From Ruminococcus sp. (lineage in GTDB: Bacteria; Bacillota; Clostridia; Oscillospirales; Acutalibacteraceae): a stretch of DNA of 16,867 nt. The translations under genes and the position numbers were made by a program. Of the stretch, positions 15,401-16,867 are shown in pieces. Location: NCBI GenBank assembly GCA_023667385.1, contig JAMPAE010000013.1:1-16867 (forward strand), read 5' to 3'. How positions within the stretch are numbered: the first letter of the stretch is position 1; each line of letters opens with the position of its first letter. The notes under the pieces were generated by a model that was given only the letters and a program-made list of their open reading frames with translations, did no database searches and was not told where the DNA came from.

Positions 15401-16867
15401 TCGCACTTCTCCTTATGGGCGGAACCGAGAGAGCAGCATTTGAAGCAGACGGCACACACAACGGCAGCAAGATCACTGCATTTGACGAAATCAACGTAAT
15501 CGGTGGCGACGGCTACAACTACTCAATCATCCCGCTTCTTGAACTCCTCGGAGTTAAGAACGTTAAGACACAGGCTGAGTATGAAGCATTTGTTAAGGCT
15601 AACCATGGCAGCACACTCAAGTATATACTTGATGCAGTCTTCGGCAGAGTTGATGAAATTCTCAACGCTCCGATTGCAAGCGTACTTGATATTCTTGCAA
15701 ACCTTGCTTATGCAATCGGCAATGATAACGTTGAAACAATCGTTGCAAACCTTCTTGCACCTGTCAATAACCTCATTGAGGCTGTTGACCGCCTGTTCCC
15801 GATTTCGATTTCAATCAATCTCGGAAACATCGGCACAAGCGAAAGCATCATCGAAACCTATCTTGGCAAACAGCATCCGGGTGTTCCGGCAGGAATCGCA
15901 ATTGCACTCAAGGGCAGCGACATTAACAGCTTGCTTGCAAATGTTCTTGGCGGAATCATGATCAACGGCAACCCGCTTGGTCTGAACCTTGACCTCAACT
16001 GGATTCAGATTGCTCAGACTGCAGCAGCAGAGGGCAACAACAAGAAGATCAAGATGAACAGCTCGAAACTTGATACCAAGTATGACATCTACAACGGCAG
16101 CGCATATAAGAATGTTGTTGGCGACCGTGCAGATTCATTCGTAGCACTCATCAAAGCAATCCTCACCAAGGATAACCTTGATGCAATCCTCAAGGCTCTT
16201 GGTCAGGAGAATGGCTTCGGCGATCCGATTGATTCAATCATTGATGCAATCATCGAAAATCCTGAAAAGATTATTGATGTACTTCTTGCTCTCCTCGGCA
16301 ACGGCAAGGTAAGCTATGTACCGATTCAGAACAGACTCATCAAGACTCAGAGATTCGACTATTCAACCTACTTCCTGCTTACTGAAACAAATGCTGACAT
16401 CATCGCTGAAAACCTTGACAGTATCATTACAAGAATCCTCAGCCAGGCCGGCATGGGCTCACTCAAGCAGTTCGTTGGAACAAACTACATCACAGGTGAC
16501 ACACTCAATATGCTCCTTGATAAGATTGTTCCTCTCCTCGGCGGAGACACAGTAAACAACATCCTTGTTGCACTTGCTGACTTCGCAAAACAGAACAACG
16601 TAAGCACTGACCTTGACCTCACTGTTGCAAGCTTCTATAAGAAGTTTATCAACAACAAGGACTACAAGAACCCGACAAACGTTAACATCAGAGCAGCAGC
16701 TAATGTTCTTAAAGCTGCGGTTGATAAGAACGGCACATGGGCAGACGTAGGCTCATTTGAGGGCGTAAACTGGGGCTTCGCACCAGGCGACATCCATGGT
16801 TTCGCAAGAGCATTTGCTGACGTACTCAAACCGCTCAACAGTATTCTTGAACTTCTTCTCATGGGCG
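1..16867 (+). CDS. Giant modular repeat protein, internal fragment (both ends outside window)
   Basis: Frame +1 has no stop codon across 5,622 consecutive codons and continues off both edges, so the true start and stop are unseen. The first codon (TTG) is only the window edge, not a supported start. The translation is rich in Leu, Ile, Val, Asn, Asp, Lys and Ala, very poor in His and Cys (13 Cys), and built of amphipathic helical stretches broken by polar, Gly/Asp/Thr/Tyr-rich segments. It holds a partial module, ten complete modules and the beginning of another. Each starts near a T-W motif and ends with an LLGG-type helix followed by an (I)DLTP-like segment. Two module types alternate. I recognise no enzyme motif and cannot name the family. 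Low cysteine and tandem architecture fit a secreted or surface protein of Bacillota, but this is inference. No regulatory site lies inside. The coding assignment is very secure; the function is unknown. Confidence 0.97.
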   Translation, partial: MLSWYDVEYNKLRTNKDYSNLEQAEAIDYEAIGIDKAQLEKLPSDLDSLVAAIVPAVMNFLPEGALGSIKLEGSKMTEIVHNLVVGLLADSKETVDGNEVVTEGFATKLVAMLVNLLGGNETIGTILPIIKEVAPGVDVTLAYFKEASPAFAEYFKNCDTWADAYEAHKVKVKYNAETAEKDENGNPIVPAQDKDGYIYNTSAPVYVLDAEGNKVPATTGSTTVKVGETTYYTSAGTGDVIEGAYVVKTDANGVVYEYQYEVKLDKADSFGIKTYEDVLALLGDILTPFAPILRLLLTEDNLVLLDGITITAGDGYDRFIVPLFEVFGVENIVPKDKIPENDGEFVDQVINYIDAIITMIVSSPIKTIVDALPQLVFYIYSEGLAQGLEQFIAPIITLVDMVNDITAKKVQAAGKEFVALDIYGLITNLINEKVMQPLGMNNVNNLYELINAFVTADGLESLIEKAIVKAETEKNITIDLGFEIKGLFEMIIAKCCTIGDVKTVRYFGAEEHSNGTRTVKGVTANRADTIIQIICETILGGDLVKNLLNTFGVNTEGTIDTIISAITGENRYVLIKVLLKYFNEYDVETMLLEYLSFDKIDYIYTNYIDGTNFSQRRLRRAIKKFDGSILNAVPGLIPLLEENATFAALLNKIGGYNGQSLKDLVHEILEAYAFNDQMMSTITGLLIGLLGGDDLSGTLSTVLPLVDSIVGIDLTPAGFADKTSSSALEAYLNAAIDVAAAKQDPVLDADGNPTVDEDGNPVTTPHVVTWSDVADYYEYYEYIYNKTTAVVVENEDGTKETTYSQETVSMYSKDANLGGTTVVDPVDGKTYTWFAYEQATDAEGKLLWADEANGIPVAKTVEDEAGNVTKVRRTAINDRDVEDAYKWGISDAKGFEAKKDAFLDIIAGVVTPLEPILNFILRGDDIGILADEKGNNAVLSLKGNAGYENAIYPLLQGLGVDQFGDLVSPDKYNSNSARGTAVTLTAITDAIFVAVDALCDKPFEFLLTLLPSLSYFIASNGVQLVLNNLLSPILSLLDLASPVVGSLIEDLIGKYLSPIIGKYMPPQSGKEVTKENEDGTVETYTTYTIDEITGIAGENGSNLVRIVNELLGGLLAKNSQTGEESGIIKILSEDVFEQYARHTITVSKQNAQSKWYYWYENADGELVKVAADDFKYNEIDADIVESRYVVDSFSVDISDSLVFLLDTVLSEDIVKVIADIAKVDLSNSDNVLSAVLNNLIDGEFNGMIVSNIITALFEGYQVSYAKLNGALITPDHSAFNGLTAEQQTEITKIPDKLDTVISEAIPVLLPILKDLLGSNEADLVKTILSAIDSYTGSLKKDEKASLNGFVYALLGDLAFNNDVVNSLVALVVNLLGSQDIIGTILPIVAAVGIDLTPQGYLAKIVKSYGDKDVRVKAFQSIIGDAKTWKDVAAKFVQYEYTYVTGKDAEGNDIKATYYGAKGETTATIDGTEYTLAPVFAETENEDGSVTVAESQTTKLVMDIDFGVTDKDTFVSALAALLNPLYEVLQVVLQGKTLTLFRSVNDKGEYEYKPVDNTEAEYDEKGNLIIEADAQDGSELGSGYVEIRGVNGYDQALMPLLDALGIPQGKHASEIKSVDEFNAINNIDDMLKYVVDVIFMIVDDLTTTPITFLARNLASLVYFIGNDGVYNLVDAILQLVNAIAALTDPLYKKDGFRVHLNMLKLEDTGTEKGLLSTINNLLANAKIDITLSKEMLFDLAGKMGDYETIDTHRTTADSALVNSDGQYVDKDGNLLAPEDISGGKITTIVGQKQYFLTGLLDFALSDEVVGKLINADSINGVLKDIIESVTGKDAVKNLVDIIIKLFNKYLVNYKAIVDPKTALVKTVVDYSKRTVTKDDTNNAISTLDSLVGQITTMLGLGTLDELLADNLYTDNIVNMLVGLVVGLLGGLDSKLLETIETVLGYVKDIIGIDIQISPEYYASLSDELAGFIGDAKTWKEVADKYTKYAYSYVTGKDKDGKDTTATYYGAAGETKAEIDGKEYDLTKVMSYAYTYTTKDADGKDVVTTVYYDNTTDHNTITVDNKEIALTRDASKDVQVTKVISEYAWGVDAKTGLDAKSEKLVEIITSLLKPFDPILELLLAGGTDDPANAYGDSLGAFKEINIMGGSGYNYAIVPLLEVFGIEPLTQEGYEATLEKDGALGYILNALLHKVNSILDEPVTYIFGLIANLAYTVSKNGLTTIISNLIAPVSELIKAIEGVLPLSVTIDLMGLVTGESVLKLYMGKEVAKNHADVGVVVDLKANSLEKLVNALIKKYISTLDIKFDISEIASVSAATDADGKIIFKDSVVDPKWDKCEGIPGKNITGDPADTIIGITEMILTPENIDALLQMLNVDLSKLPKELGDIINKAIDKPSLLVDAIIKLLNGGIAVDEIKMIYKYLGEELDYNYKSEGATKATVTTAINKLDRVLGNAVPQVIEILAGMEKPIAIVKDIYDGLTAEGKKATLENIVDYALGNFVFNDDMLNTIVGLLVGLLGGLDAGTLDTIANIVNTIVKIDLTPAGIAAVSEKNGGKLAAFINSFAVDGKTPTWAELAKANTKYAYTYVTGQDDEGKDTTATYYGAKGETTATINGTAYALTPVFAKTKNEDGTVTVAKDQTTKVVLDYVWNVDDKDSFLNVVYELTAVFGSLFDFLLRGQDIVLFVEELSFHGANSYDNAIVPLGKALGIELRSGDKLSTSNDMLKEVINGIFGLVDKLEAAPITTILSIVGSASFFIANNGIELTLNSLISPITSILKIVESIVSMDDIDNIMRNYINIGLTDITGIAGKSGEKLVSLINDKIAGLKLVGDDGVTPITNILDDDLFIELSKYAIDVHDVPKPAENEETKNWTVDTTDVLMYLLKTVFSDQMLTLIRKAAKLDSNATVAGIVKGLAGKQDELVEIIVMLLTEYSIKYSKIKQQPITKIDVTPKGDKLNDANIESALKVIDGLVPTILGLVLGDGSSLEGVINNLLKDADLGNLVMNMLVPVLSGLDLDAILGYVNKLTNLNIESIAPQAFVKDAKFGSELKNFIGDAKTWKEVSDKYSQFVYTYTVTKEGKEPTEVTYYSDKANETTVTIGTGADAKTYTLTPVYDKKVDANGKLVVDEAGNPVYGDVRTKAMHSTFNWKLNDLNAIVNLVCDLLAPLDIIFKIILAGEQIIVLKDNKADGSRGDDVRIYGGSGYNYAIIPLFEAFGVEPLTQAEYDALVKTQGSSIKYILDTLVKFVNDLLKAPVQTLLEKLANLFYFIGSDGINTVVENLVAPINILIEEIDDVVPIAISIDLDKLGKAGESVVNTYIAKEHPGVKAGLTIDVKASKLSELINSLIGSIKIGDKEIKLSLDLDWNKIAAMMAKAVEANEGDRINQNKTGAELVKIPTKQDYRIGEVDSYVNIIGDVADTFTTLLQVILTPDNTEGIIDLIKSLIPDTLDPKIKSVLDDILNDPDAIEKLIGIVVLVLTGSYKVNDDGQFVYKVLKMLDFDDYASMDKLDSAISKFDKMVGRAVPKIISMLADTSKPEAEWGILEQIASGIEANPTLDGIVNWFLSDKLLTEETFEKLVQTVVKALAGFLTADLTKTLNDLLGIDLAPQAIAKATRRPGETTGKLVAYVGSAETWAEVLAAHSTYHTELDENAKEVTVYDFDNFNWGVTNKEIFIDKILRGLMPLESVLSFLLMGQPLELADGSIKLNGGKAYANALNPLMKALGLEDLGGTIKGAATANEAVSNVIDYLFVIVDAICKAPLTSIFKVVGNLSYFIANDNIENLIKNLTAPILGIVDLASDLISRDQIDKLIKSLTKDLLSLTDILEIGNNGGKKLIDLINELLKGVVVKQRLENGEEEVVFTINALPDDFFTQLAQYAIGSYKPDGAKVGDVATQWKVQSADVLMFILSTVLNEDFLKTLFQLVGVNTSNSIGATLLTLADKEYDLADIILILLENYTFEYKRIKQTDLGTDTAPYFGGLNKDNTTAAIKTLDPLLVSVLGILGVGNLKDLIDGLISGADLPNMIMNLLVPVLSGLDIDAILGYVNELTNLGISSIAPTAFNAKFGSQLKNFIGDAKTWKEVEAKYAQYVYTYNTAAEGEKENIVTYYSKNTGEKTITIGEGENAKTYNLVPTMVQAVKDGEPVVDENNQPVYTNEQKKAMHSEYDWKIATKGDLANLVCDLLAPFDVVFQILLSGKQIIALEDKSADRADIRINGGYGYNYAIIPLLEAFGVAPLTQAQYDARVRADGSSLKYILDVLFNEIDEILKSPVEQILSRVANIFYFIGSDGINTIAANLLAPVNKLLESVDKLYPIAINIDLSAKEIVKTYIGVEHKNVNAGVNINVSGKALAEFINGFIGNININGTVINLHLDLDWNALAAKMAKTNADGSIAYIGTAQNYGYGTCEAGAALKNISGDAADALVTILDAVLTKNNCKNIKDLVDSLLAGTTLPEEVKNIINDILSDPNAIKNLVAAVILILTGGYSVTNLNFIFKYLGNIDYNVQDVDKAVTSLDKVLLAAVPVIIDLLADTSKPEAEQSFIDKLAAGLEKEGKQATIENIVDYLLGSMVFTNDMMATITSAIVNALGGFLTADLANTLNSLIGINLAPVAFANKTGNAQFKAYVNVTPADATVGVTWADVLKAHQKTVGDKVVIAPIFTNASSKDGFISDVLDMLKPLEDILAFLLTGKDLSLTVDGTNLMTLAAGNAYNKALLPLILKGLGLKELGAVEKTANTANAAIANVVEYVFNLVDALEAAPFSTILTVVSNLSFFIANNDVSVAINNLVAPILGIVDALDGVISRDQIDGLLKNFIKIGSTSLGLTDIIHIADNEGENLIKIINELLGNIEVKDDKGETVYVLNALPVDFFVNLAKAAIKIDQPTGNLKVGTDVTEWHTEKGDAIMYVLSTVLNKDFLEILCTLLNLDPTSDIGQIIISLAGREQDLIGVILKLLNKYLVEYKAFNVPELNKITVEYSSDKTHQQLNDALAGIDSLIPTVLALVGQDAQNLGDIVYPLFVKDDIANLLVSTIAKLLAGLPSDTIDQVMGYVNDLTNLKNLDIAPKAFANVKFGSKLGAYIGNAKTWADVWNAHSVETVDEEGNATRTATSYDWGIKTTADLVNLVCDMLLPLDDILALLLMGGTERAAFEADGTHNGSKITAFDEINVIGGDGYNYSIIPLLELLGVKNVKTQAEYEAFVKANHGSTLKYILDAVFGRVDEILNAPIASVLDILANLAYAIGNDNVETIVANLLAPVNNLIEAVDRLFPISISINLGNIGTSESIIETYLGKQHPGVPAGIAIALKGSDINSLLANVLGGIMINGNPLGLNLDLNWIQIAQTAAAEGNNKKIKMNSSKLDTKYDIYNGSAYKNVVGDRADSFVALIKAILTKDNLDAILKALGQENGFGDPIDSIIDAIIENPEKIIDVLLALLGNGKVSYVPIQNRLIKTQRFDYSTYFLLTETNADIIAENLDSIITRILSQAGMGSLKQFVGTNYITGDTLNMLLDKIVPLLGGDTVNNILVALADFAKQNNVSTDLDLTVASFYKKFINNKDYKNPTNVNIRAAANVLKAAVDKNGTWADVGSFEGVNWGFAPGDIHGFARAFADVLKPLNSILELLLMG
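481..2310 (+). repeat. Module 1 (type B, 610 residues)
   Basis: It starts at WADAYEAH. A 109-residue polar insert follows (bases 481-807), rich in Tyr, Thr, Val and Asp-Gly turns such as DKDGYIYN and DAEGNKV, so probably beta-stranded. Scaffold landmarks then come in order: FGIKTYED, LTPFAPILRLLLTED, GDGYDRFIVPLFEVFGV, a helix ending VFYIYSEG, ITIDLGFEIKGLFEMIIA, a RADTIIQII helix, LNAVPGLIPLL and the closing GLLIGLLGGDD...IGVDLTP-like segment (here IVGIDLTPAGF). RADTIIQII matches ADTIIGIT, ADTFTTLL and ADSFVALI of modules 4, 6 and 10, which supports type B. It is the longest B module and includes a basic run SQRRLRRAIKK (about 1843-1875) not seen in the others. It also holds a CC pair at about 1474-1479. 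Confidence 0.85.
2311..4281 (+). repeat. Module 2 (type A, 657 residues, the longest)
   Basis: The boundary is VTWSDVADYYEYYEY, preceded by two Asp-Gly runs (LDADGNP, DEDGNP). The insert (2311-2655, 115 residues) is strongly Tyr/Thr/Asp-Gly rich. The scaffold then reads YKWGISD, VTPLEPILNFILRGDD, KGNAGYENAIYPLLQGLGV, LSYFIASNGVQLVLNNLLSP, DEITGIAGENGSNLVRIVNELL, then ILSEDVFEQYA. A second, aromatic insertion (about 3421-3560) contains KWYYWYENADG and has no counterpart in modules 5, 7 or 9. The A-type helix LVFLLDTVLSEDIV, GYQVSYAKL, and the closing VNLLGSQDIIGTILPI with GIDLTPQGY follow. The two insertions explain its unusual length. Confidence 0.85.
3421..3560 (+). other. Aromatic extra insertion unique to module 2
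   Basis: It lies between the DVFEQYA helix and the VDSFSVDISDSLVFLL helix of module 2. It contains KWYYWYENADGELVK, a cluster of five aromatic residues before an Asn-Ala-Asp-Gly turn. The equivalent position in modules 5, 7 and 9 holds only a short polar link leading to a single W (NWTVDTTD, QWKVQSAD, EWHTEKGD). It may be an expanded version of that W-containing strand. Confidence 0.6.
4282..5928 (+). repeat. Module 3 (apparent B/A chimera, 549 residues)
   Basis: It starts at IGDAKTWKDV. The 77-residue insert (4282-4512) is nearly the same as that of module 5. The front scaffold is B-like: GVNGYDQALMPLLDALG, VYFIGNDGVYNLV, a strand FRVHLN, then LSTINNLLANAKIDITLS, which lines up with LSELINSLIGSIKIGDK of module 6. 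The back scaffold is A-like: YFLTGLLDFALSDEVV, then LFNKYLVNYKAIVDP, matching LLNKYLVEYKAFNVP of module 9. The A-specific GIAG loop is absent. The switch falls at about 5200-5400, inside a polar linker with NSDG and DKDG turns. It closes with GLVVGLLGGLD and IGIDIQISPEYY. Chimerism is inferred from the motifs. Confidence 0.7.
4318..4500 (+). repeat. Insert copy shared with module 5 (copy 1, in module 3)
   Basis: It encodes YTYVTGKDAEGNDIKATYYG, then GAKGETTATIDGTEYTLAPV and a NEDGSVTVAESQTTKLV tail. The whole stretch aligns without gaps with the copy at 7741-7923 in module 5. Bases 4372-4404 are identical, 33 for 33, to bases 7801-7833. The surrounding scaffold of the two modules is far more diverged. 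Confidence 0.8.
5929..7710 (+). repeat. Module 4 (type B, 594 residues)
   Basis: It opens in IGDAKTWKEVADKYTKY. Its 110-residue insert (5929-6258) contains a tandemly duplicated unit, annotated separately. The scaffold runs AWGVDAKTG, LKPFDPILELLLAGG, MGGSGYNYAIVPLLEVFGI, EPLTQEGYEA, NLAYTVSKNGLTTIISNL, the strand LPLSVTIDL, VVVDLKANSLEKLVNALI, DIKFDI, DPADTIIGITEMILTPEN, LGNAVPQVIEILAG, ENIVDYALGNFVFNDDM and the closing VGLLVGLLGGLD with IDLTPAGI. EPLTQ and GGSGYNYA are shared with modules 6 and 8, making this a clear type B member. Confidence 0.9.
5959..6216 (+). repeat. Tandem 43-residue unit in the module 4 insert
   Basis: Two adjacent copies start at YAYSYVTGKDKDGKDTTATY (5959) and YAYTYTTKDADGKDVVTTVY (6088), a 129-base period. 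Both follow the pattern Y-x-Y-x-Y, Asp-Gly-Lys-Asp turn, T-x-x-Y-Y, then a short strand ending in (E)IxL. The alternation of aromatic and beta-branched residues around Asp-Gly turns suggests beta hairpins. Modules 3 and 5 carry a single related copy. The family is not recognised. Confidence 0.75.
7711..9171 (+). repeat. Module 5 (type A, 487 residues)
   Basis: It opens with PTWAELAKANTKYAYTYVTG. The insert (7711-7941, 77 residues) is a close copy of the module 3 insert. The scaffold runs DYVWNVDDKDSF, LFDFLLRGQDI, HGANSYDNAIVPLGKALGI, APITTILSIV, SFFIANNGIELTLNSLISP, the A-type hallmark LTDITGIAGKSGEKLVSLIN, ILDDDLFIELSKYAIDV, a VLMYLLKTVFSDQML helix, LTEYSIKYSKI and the closing MLVPVLSGLDLDAILGYV followed by NIESIAPQAF. 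The closing segment is shared with module 7 rather than with module 4, as alternation predicts. Confidence 0.9.
7741..7923 (+). repeat. Insert copy shared with module 3 (copy 2, in module 5)
   Basis: It encodes YAYTYVTGQDDEGKDTTATY, then GAKGETTATINGTAYALTPV and NEDGTVTVAKDQTTKVV. Besides its match to module 3, its run GKDTTATYYGA is shared with the first unit in module 4. There the stretch of codons from GAC ACA to GGT GCT is identical at the DNA level (6001-6027 against 7783-7809). Confidence 0.8.
9172..10899 (+). repeat. Module 6 (type B, 576 residues)
   Basis: It opens at IGDAKTWKEVSDKYSQFVY. The 89-residue insert (9172-9438) has VTYYSDKANETTVTIGTG, AKTYTLTPVY and DANGKLVVDEAGNPVY, and aligns along its length with the module 8 insert. 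The scaffold is FNWKLNDL, NLVCDLLAPLDIIFKIILAG, YGGSGYNYAIIPLFEAFGV, EPLTQAEYDA, NLFYFIGSDGINTVVENLV, VVPIAISIDL, NTYIAKEHPGVKAGLTIDV, the LSLDLDW motif, VADTFTTLLQVILTPDN, RAVPKIISMLADTSKPEAE and the closing LAGFLTADLTKTLNDLLG with IDLAPQAI. This is the clearest reference example of type B. Confidence 0.9.
10900..12234 (+). repeat. Module 7 (type A, 445 residues)
   Basis: It opens with ETWAEVLAAHSTYHTE. The insert is cut to about 31 residues (10900-10992) and ends at FNWGVTNKE. The scaffold is LMPLESVLSFLLMGQPL, NGGKAYANALNPLMKALGL, NLSYFIANDNIENLIKNLT, LISRDQIDKLIKSL, the A hallmark LTDILEIGNNGGKKLIDLIN, NALPDDFFTQLAQYAIG, ADVLMFILSTVLNEDFLKTL, ENYTFEYKRIKQ and the closing NLLVPVLSGLDIDAILGYV with ISSIAPTAF. 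SRDQID, NALP and TVLNEDFL are shared with module 9, so these two are near relatives. Confidence 0.9.
12235..13911 (+). repeat. Module 8 (type B, 559 residues)
   Basis: It opens at IGDAKTWKEVEAKYAQYVY. The 88-residue insert (12235-12498) aligns with that of module 6 (VTYYS, TITIGEGENAKTYNLVP, then AMHSEYDWK against AMHSTFNWK). The scaffold is NLVCDLLAPFDVVFQILLSG, NGGYGYNYAIIPLLEAFGV, PLTQAQYDA, NIFYFIGSDGINTIAANLL, LYPIAINIDL, KTYIGVEHKNVNAGVNINV, LHLDLDWNALA, AADALVTILDAVLTKNN, AAVPVIIDLLADTSKPEAE, ENIVDYLLGSMVFTNDMM and the closing GGFLTADLANTLNSLIG. The ENIVDY segment is closer to module 4, while the flanks are closer to module 6. Confidence 0.9.
13912..15249 (+). repeat. Module 9 (type A, 446 residues)
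   Basis: It opens with VTWADVLKAHQKTVG. The insert is reduced to about 25 residues, and the usual W-G landmark after it is missing (IFTNASSKDGF instead). The scaffold is LKPLEDILAFLLTGKDL, AAGNAYNKALLPLILKGLGL, NLSFFIANNDVSVAINNLV, ISRDQIDGLLKNFIKIG, the A hallmark LTDIIHIADNEGENLIKIIN, NALPVDFFVNLAKAAI, DAIMYVLSTVLNKDFLEIL, LNKYLVEYKAFNVPEL and the closing LLAGLPSDTIDQVMGYV with NLDIAPKAF. Its length is nearly identical to module 7 (445). Confidence 0.9.
15250..16737 (+). repeat. Module 10 (type B, 496 residues, shortest B)
   Basis: It opens at YIGNAKTWADVWNAHS. The insert is cut to about 27 residues (15250-15330), ending at SYDWGIKTT. The scaffold is NLVCDMLLPLDDILALLLMG, IGGDGYNYSIIPLLELLGV, TQAEYEAFV, NLAYAIGNDNVETIVANLL, LFPISISINL, ETYLGKQHPGVPAGIAIAL, NLDLNWIQIA, RADSFVALIKAILTKDN, LDSIITRILSQAG and a closing VPLLGGDTVNNILVAL followed by STDLDLTVASFYKK. 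The strand and QHPGVPAG segment match EHPGVKAG of module 6. It has lost the roughly 60-residue YTY/VTYYS insert present in modules 6 and 8. Confidence 0.9.
16738..16867 (+). repeat. Module 11 start (predicted type A, truncated by window edge)
   Basis: It opens with GTWADVGSFEGVNWGFAPGD, giving the shortest insert seen (about 11 residues between W and NWG). It then reads LKPLNSILELLLMG, the same helix that follows the insert in all other modules. Only 43 residues are visible. Type A is predicted from strict alternation, not from any diagnostic motif, because the window ends before those begin. Confidence 0.7.

Larger units (their letters stand above)
5929..16867 (+). repeat. Higher-order B+A repeat, about 3.0-3.2 kb period
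   Basis: Pairs of modules (4+5, 6+7, 8+9, then 10 plus the start of 11) form a larger repeat. B-module starts are spaced 3,243, 3,063 and 3,015 bases apart; A-module starts are 3,189, 3,012 and 2,826 apart. All are multiples of three. Same-type modules share motifs the neighbouring type lacks: GGxGYNYA, EPLTQ-like and LDLDW in B; a GIAG-like loop and the TVLxxD helix in A. This suggests growth by duplication of a two-module unit. Copies are well diverged at the DNA level, so most duplication is not recent. Confidence 0.8.

Noticed and set aside
15503..15961. 152-codon open frame on the plus strand in an alternative frame
   Set aside because: It overlaps module 10 fully. The Leu/Ser/Gln-rich composition is what out-of-frame reading of CTT/CTC/ACA-rich codons gives. 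No plausible ribosome binding site or domain is visible.
1..16867. Non-ribosomal peptide or polyketide megasynthase
   Set aside because: The size fits, but none of the adenylation, condensation, ketosynthase or carrier-protein motifs (for example GGHS/LGGxS-type carrier sites in context, HHxxxDG) is present. The modules are about half the usual length or less.
1..16867. CRISPR array, insertion sequence, tRNA or rRNA, promoter or terminator
   Set aside because: There are no short evenly spaced DNA repeats, no transposase-like coding, no RNA-gene signatures and no non-coding gap. All repetition is explained by protein-level modules in one frame.
1..16867. Eukaryotic exon or decaying pseudogene
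   Set aside because: There is no intron-like interruption, frameshift or stop in 5,622 codons, and codon choice is consistent from end to end, which points to an intact bacterial gene under selection.

Overview
The whole 16,867-base window lies inside one enormous protein-coding gene. Reading frame +1 is open from the first base to the last: 5,622 codons with no stop, running off both ends. Neither the start (signal peptide, ribosome binding site, promoter) nor the end (anchor, terminator) is visible. I translated the frame line by line. It gives a Leu/Ile/Val/Asn/Asp/Lys-rich, mostly helical-looking protein with only 13 cysteines. I see no RNA genes, mobile elements, CRISPR arrays or intergenic space.

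The encoded segment (about 0.6 MDa by rough arithmetic) is a tandem array of divergent modules of about 445-660 residues. A tryptophan in a T-W-x-(D/E)-(V/L/A) motif, often IGDAKTWKEV, marks each module start. W codons lie at 481, 2311, 4282, 5929, 7711, 9172, 10900, 12235, 13912, 15250 and 16738. After it comes a variable, polar, probably beta-rich insert. Then follow a helix of the form P-L-x-x-I-L-x-x-L-L-x-G, a G-x-x-Y-x-x-A-x-x-P-L motif, a 'YFIGSDG/FFIANN' helix, a type-specific middle, and an 'LLGG...(I)DLTP' closing helix.

The modules belong to two alternating types. Type B has GGxGYNYA, a PIxIxIDL strand and an LDLDW motif. Type A has a GIAG-like loop and an LMxxLxTVLxxD helix. The order is A(tail)-B-A-[B/A chimera]-B-A-B-A-B-A-B-(A start), so the higher-order repeat unit is a B+A pair of about 3.0-3.2 kb. 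Module 3 looks like a B front fused to an A back, as unequal recombination would produce. B modules shorten steadily along the gene (610, 594, 576, 559, 496 residues).

Organism: a bacterium, most likely a Bacillota/Clostridia (Oscillospirales-like) gut or rumen commensal. This is inferred from the uninterrupted frame, a GC content near the low 40s percent (by eye from a few lines), dominant AGA for Arg and CCG for Pro, and the style of giant repetitive protein. I do not recognise the family. The most plausible role is a giant secreted or surface-anchored repeat protein (adhesin or stalk-like). That is inference from low cysteine, repeat architecture and size; no anchor, signal or catalytic motif lies in the window.
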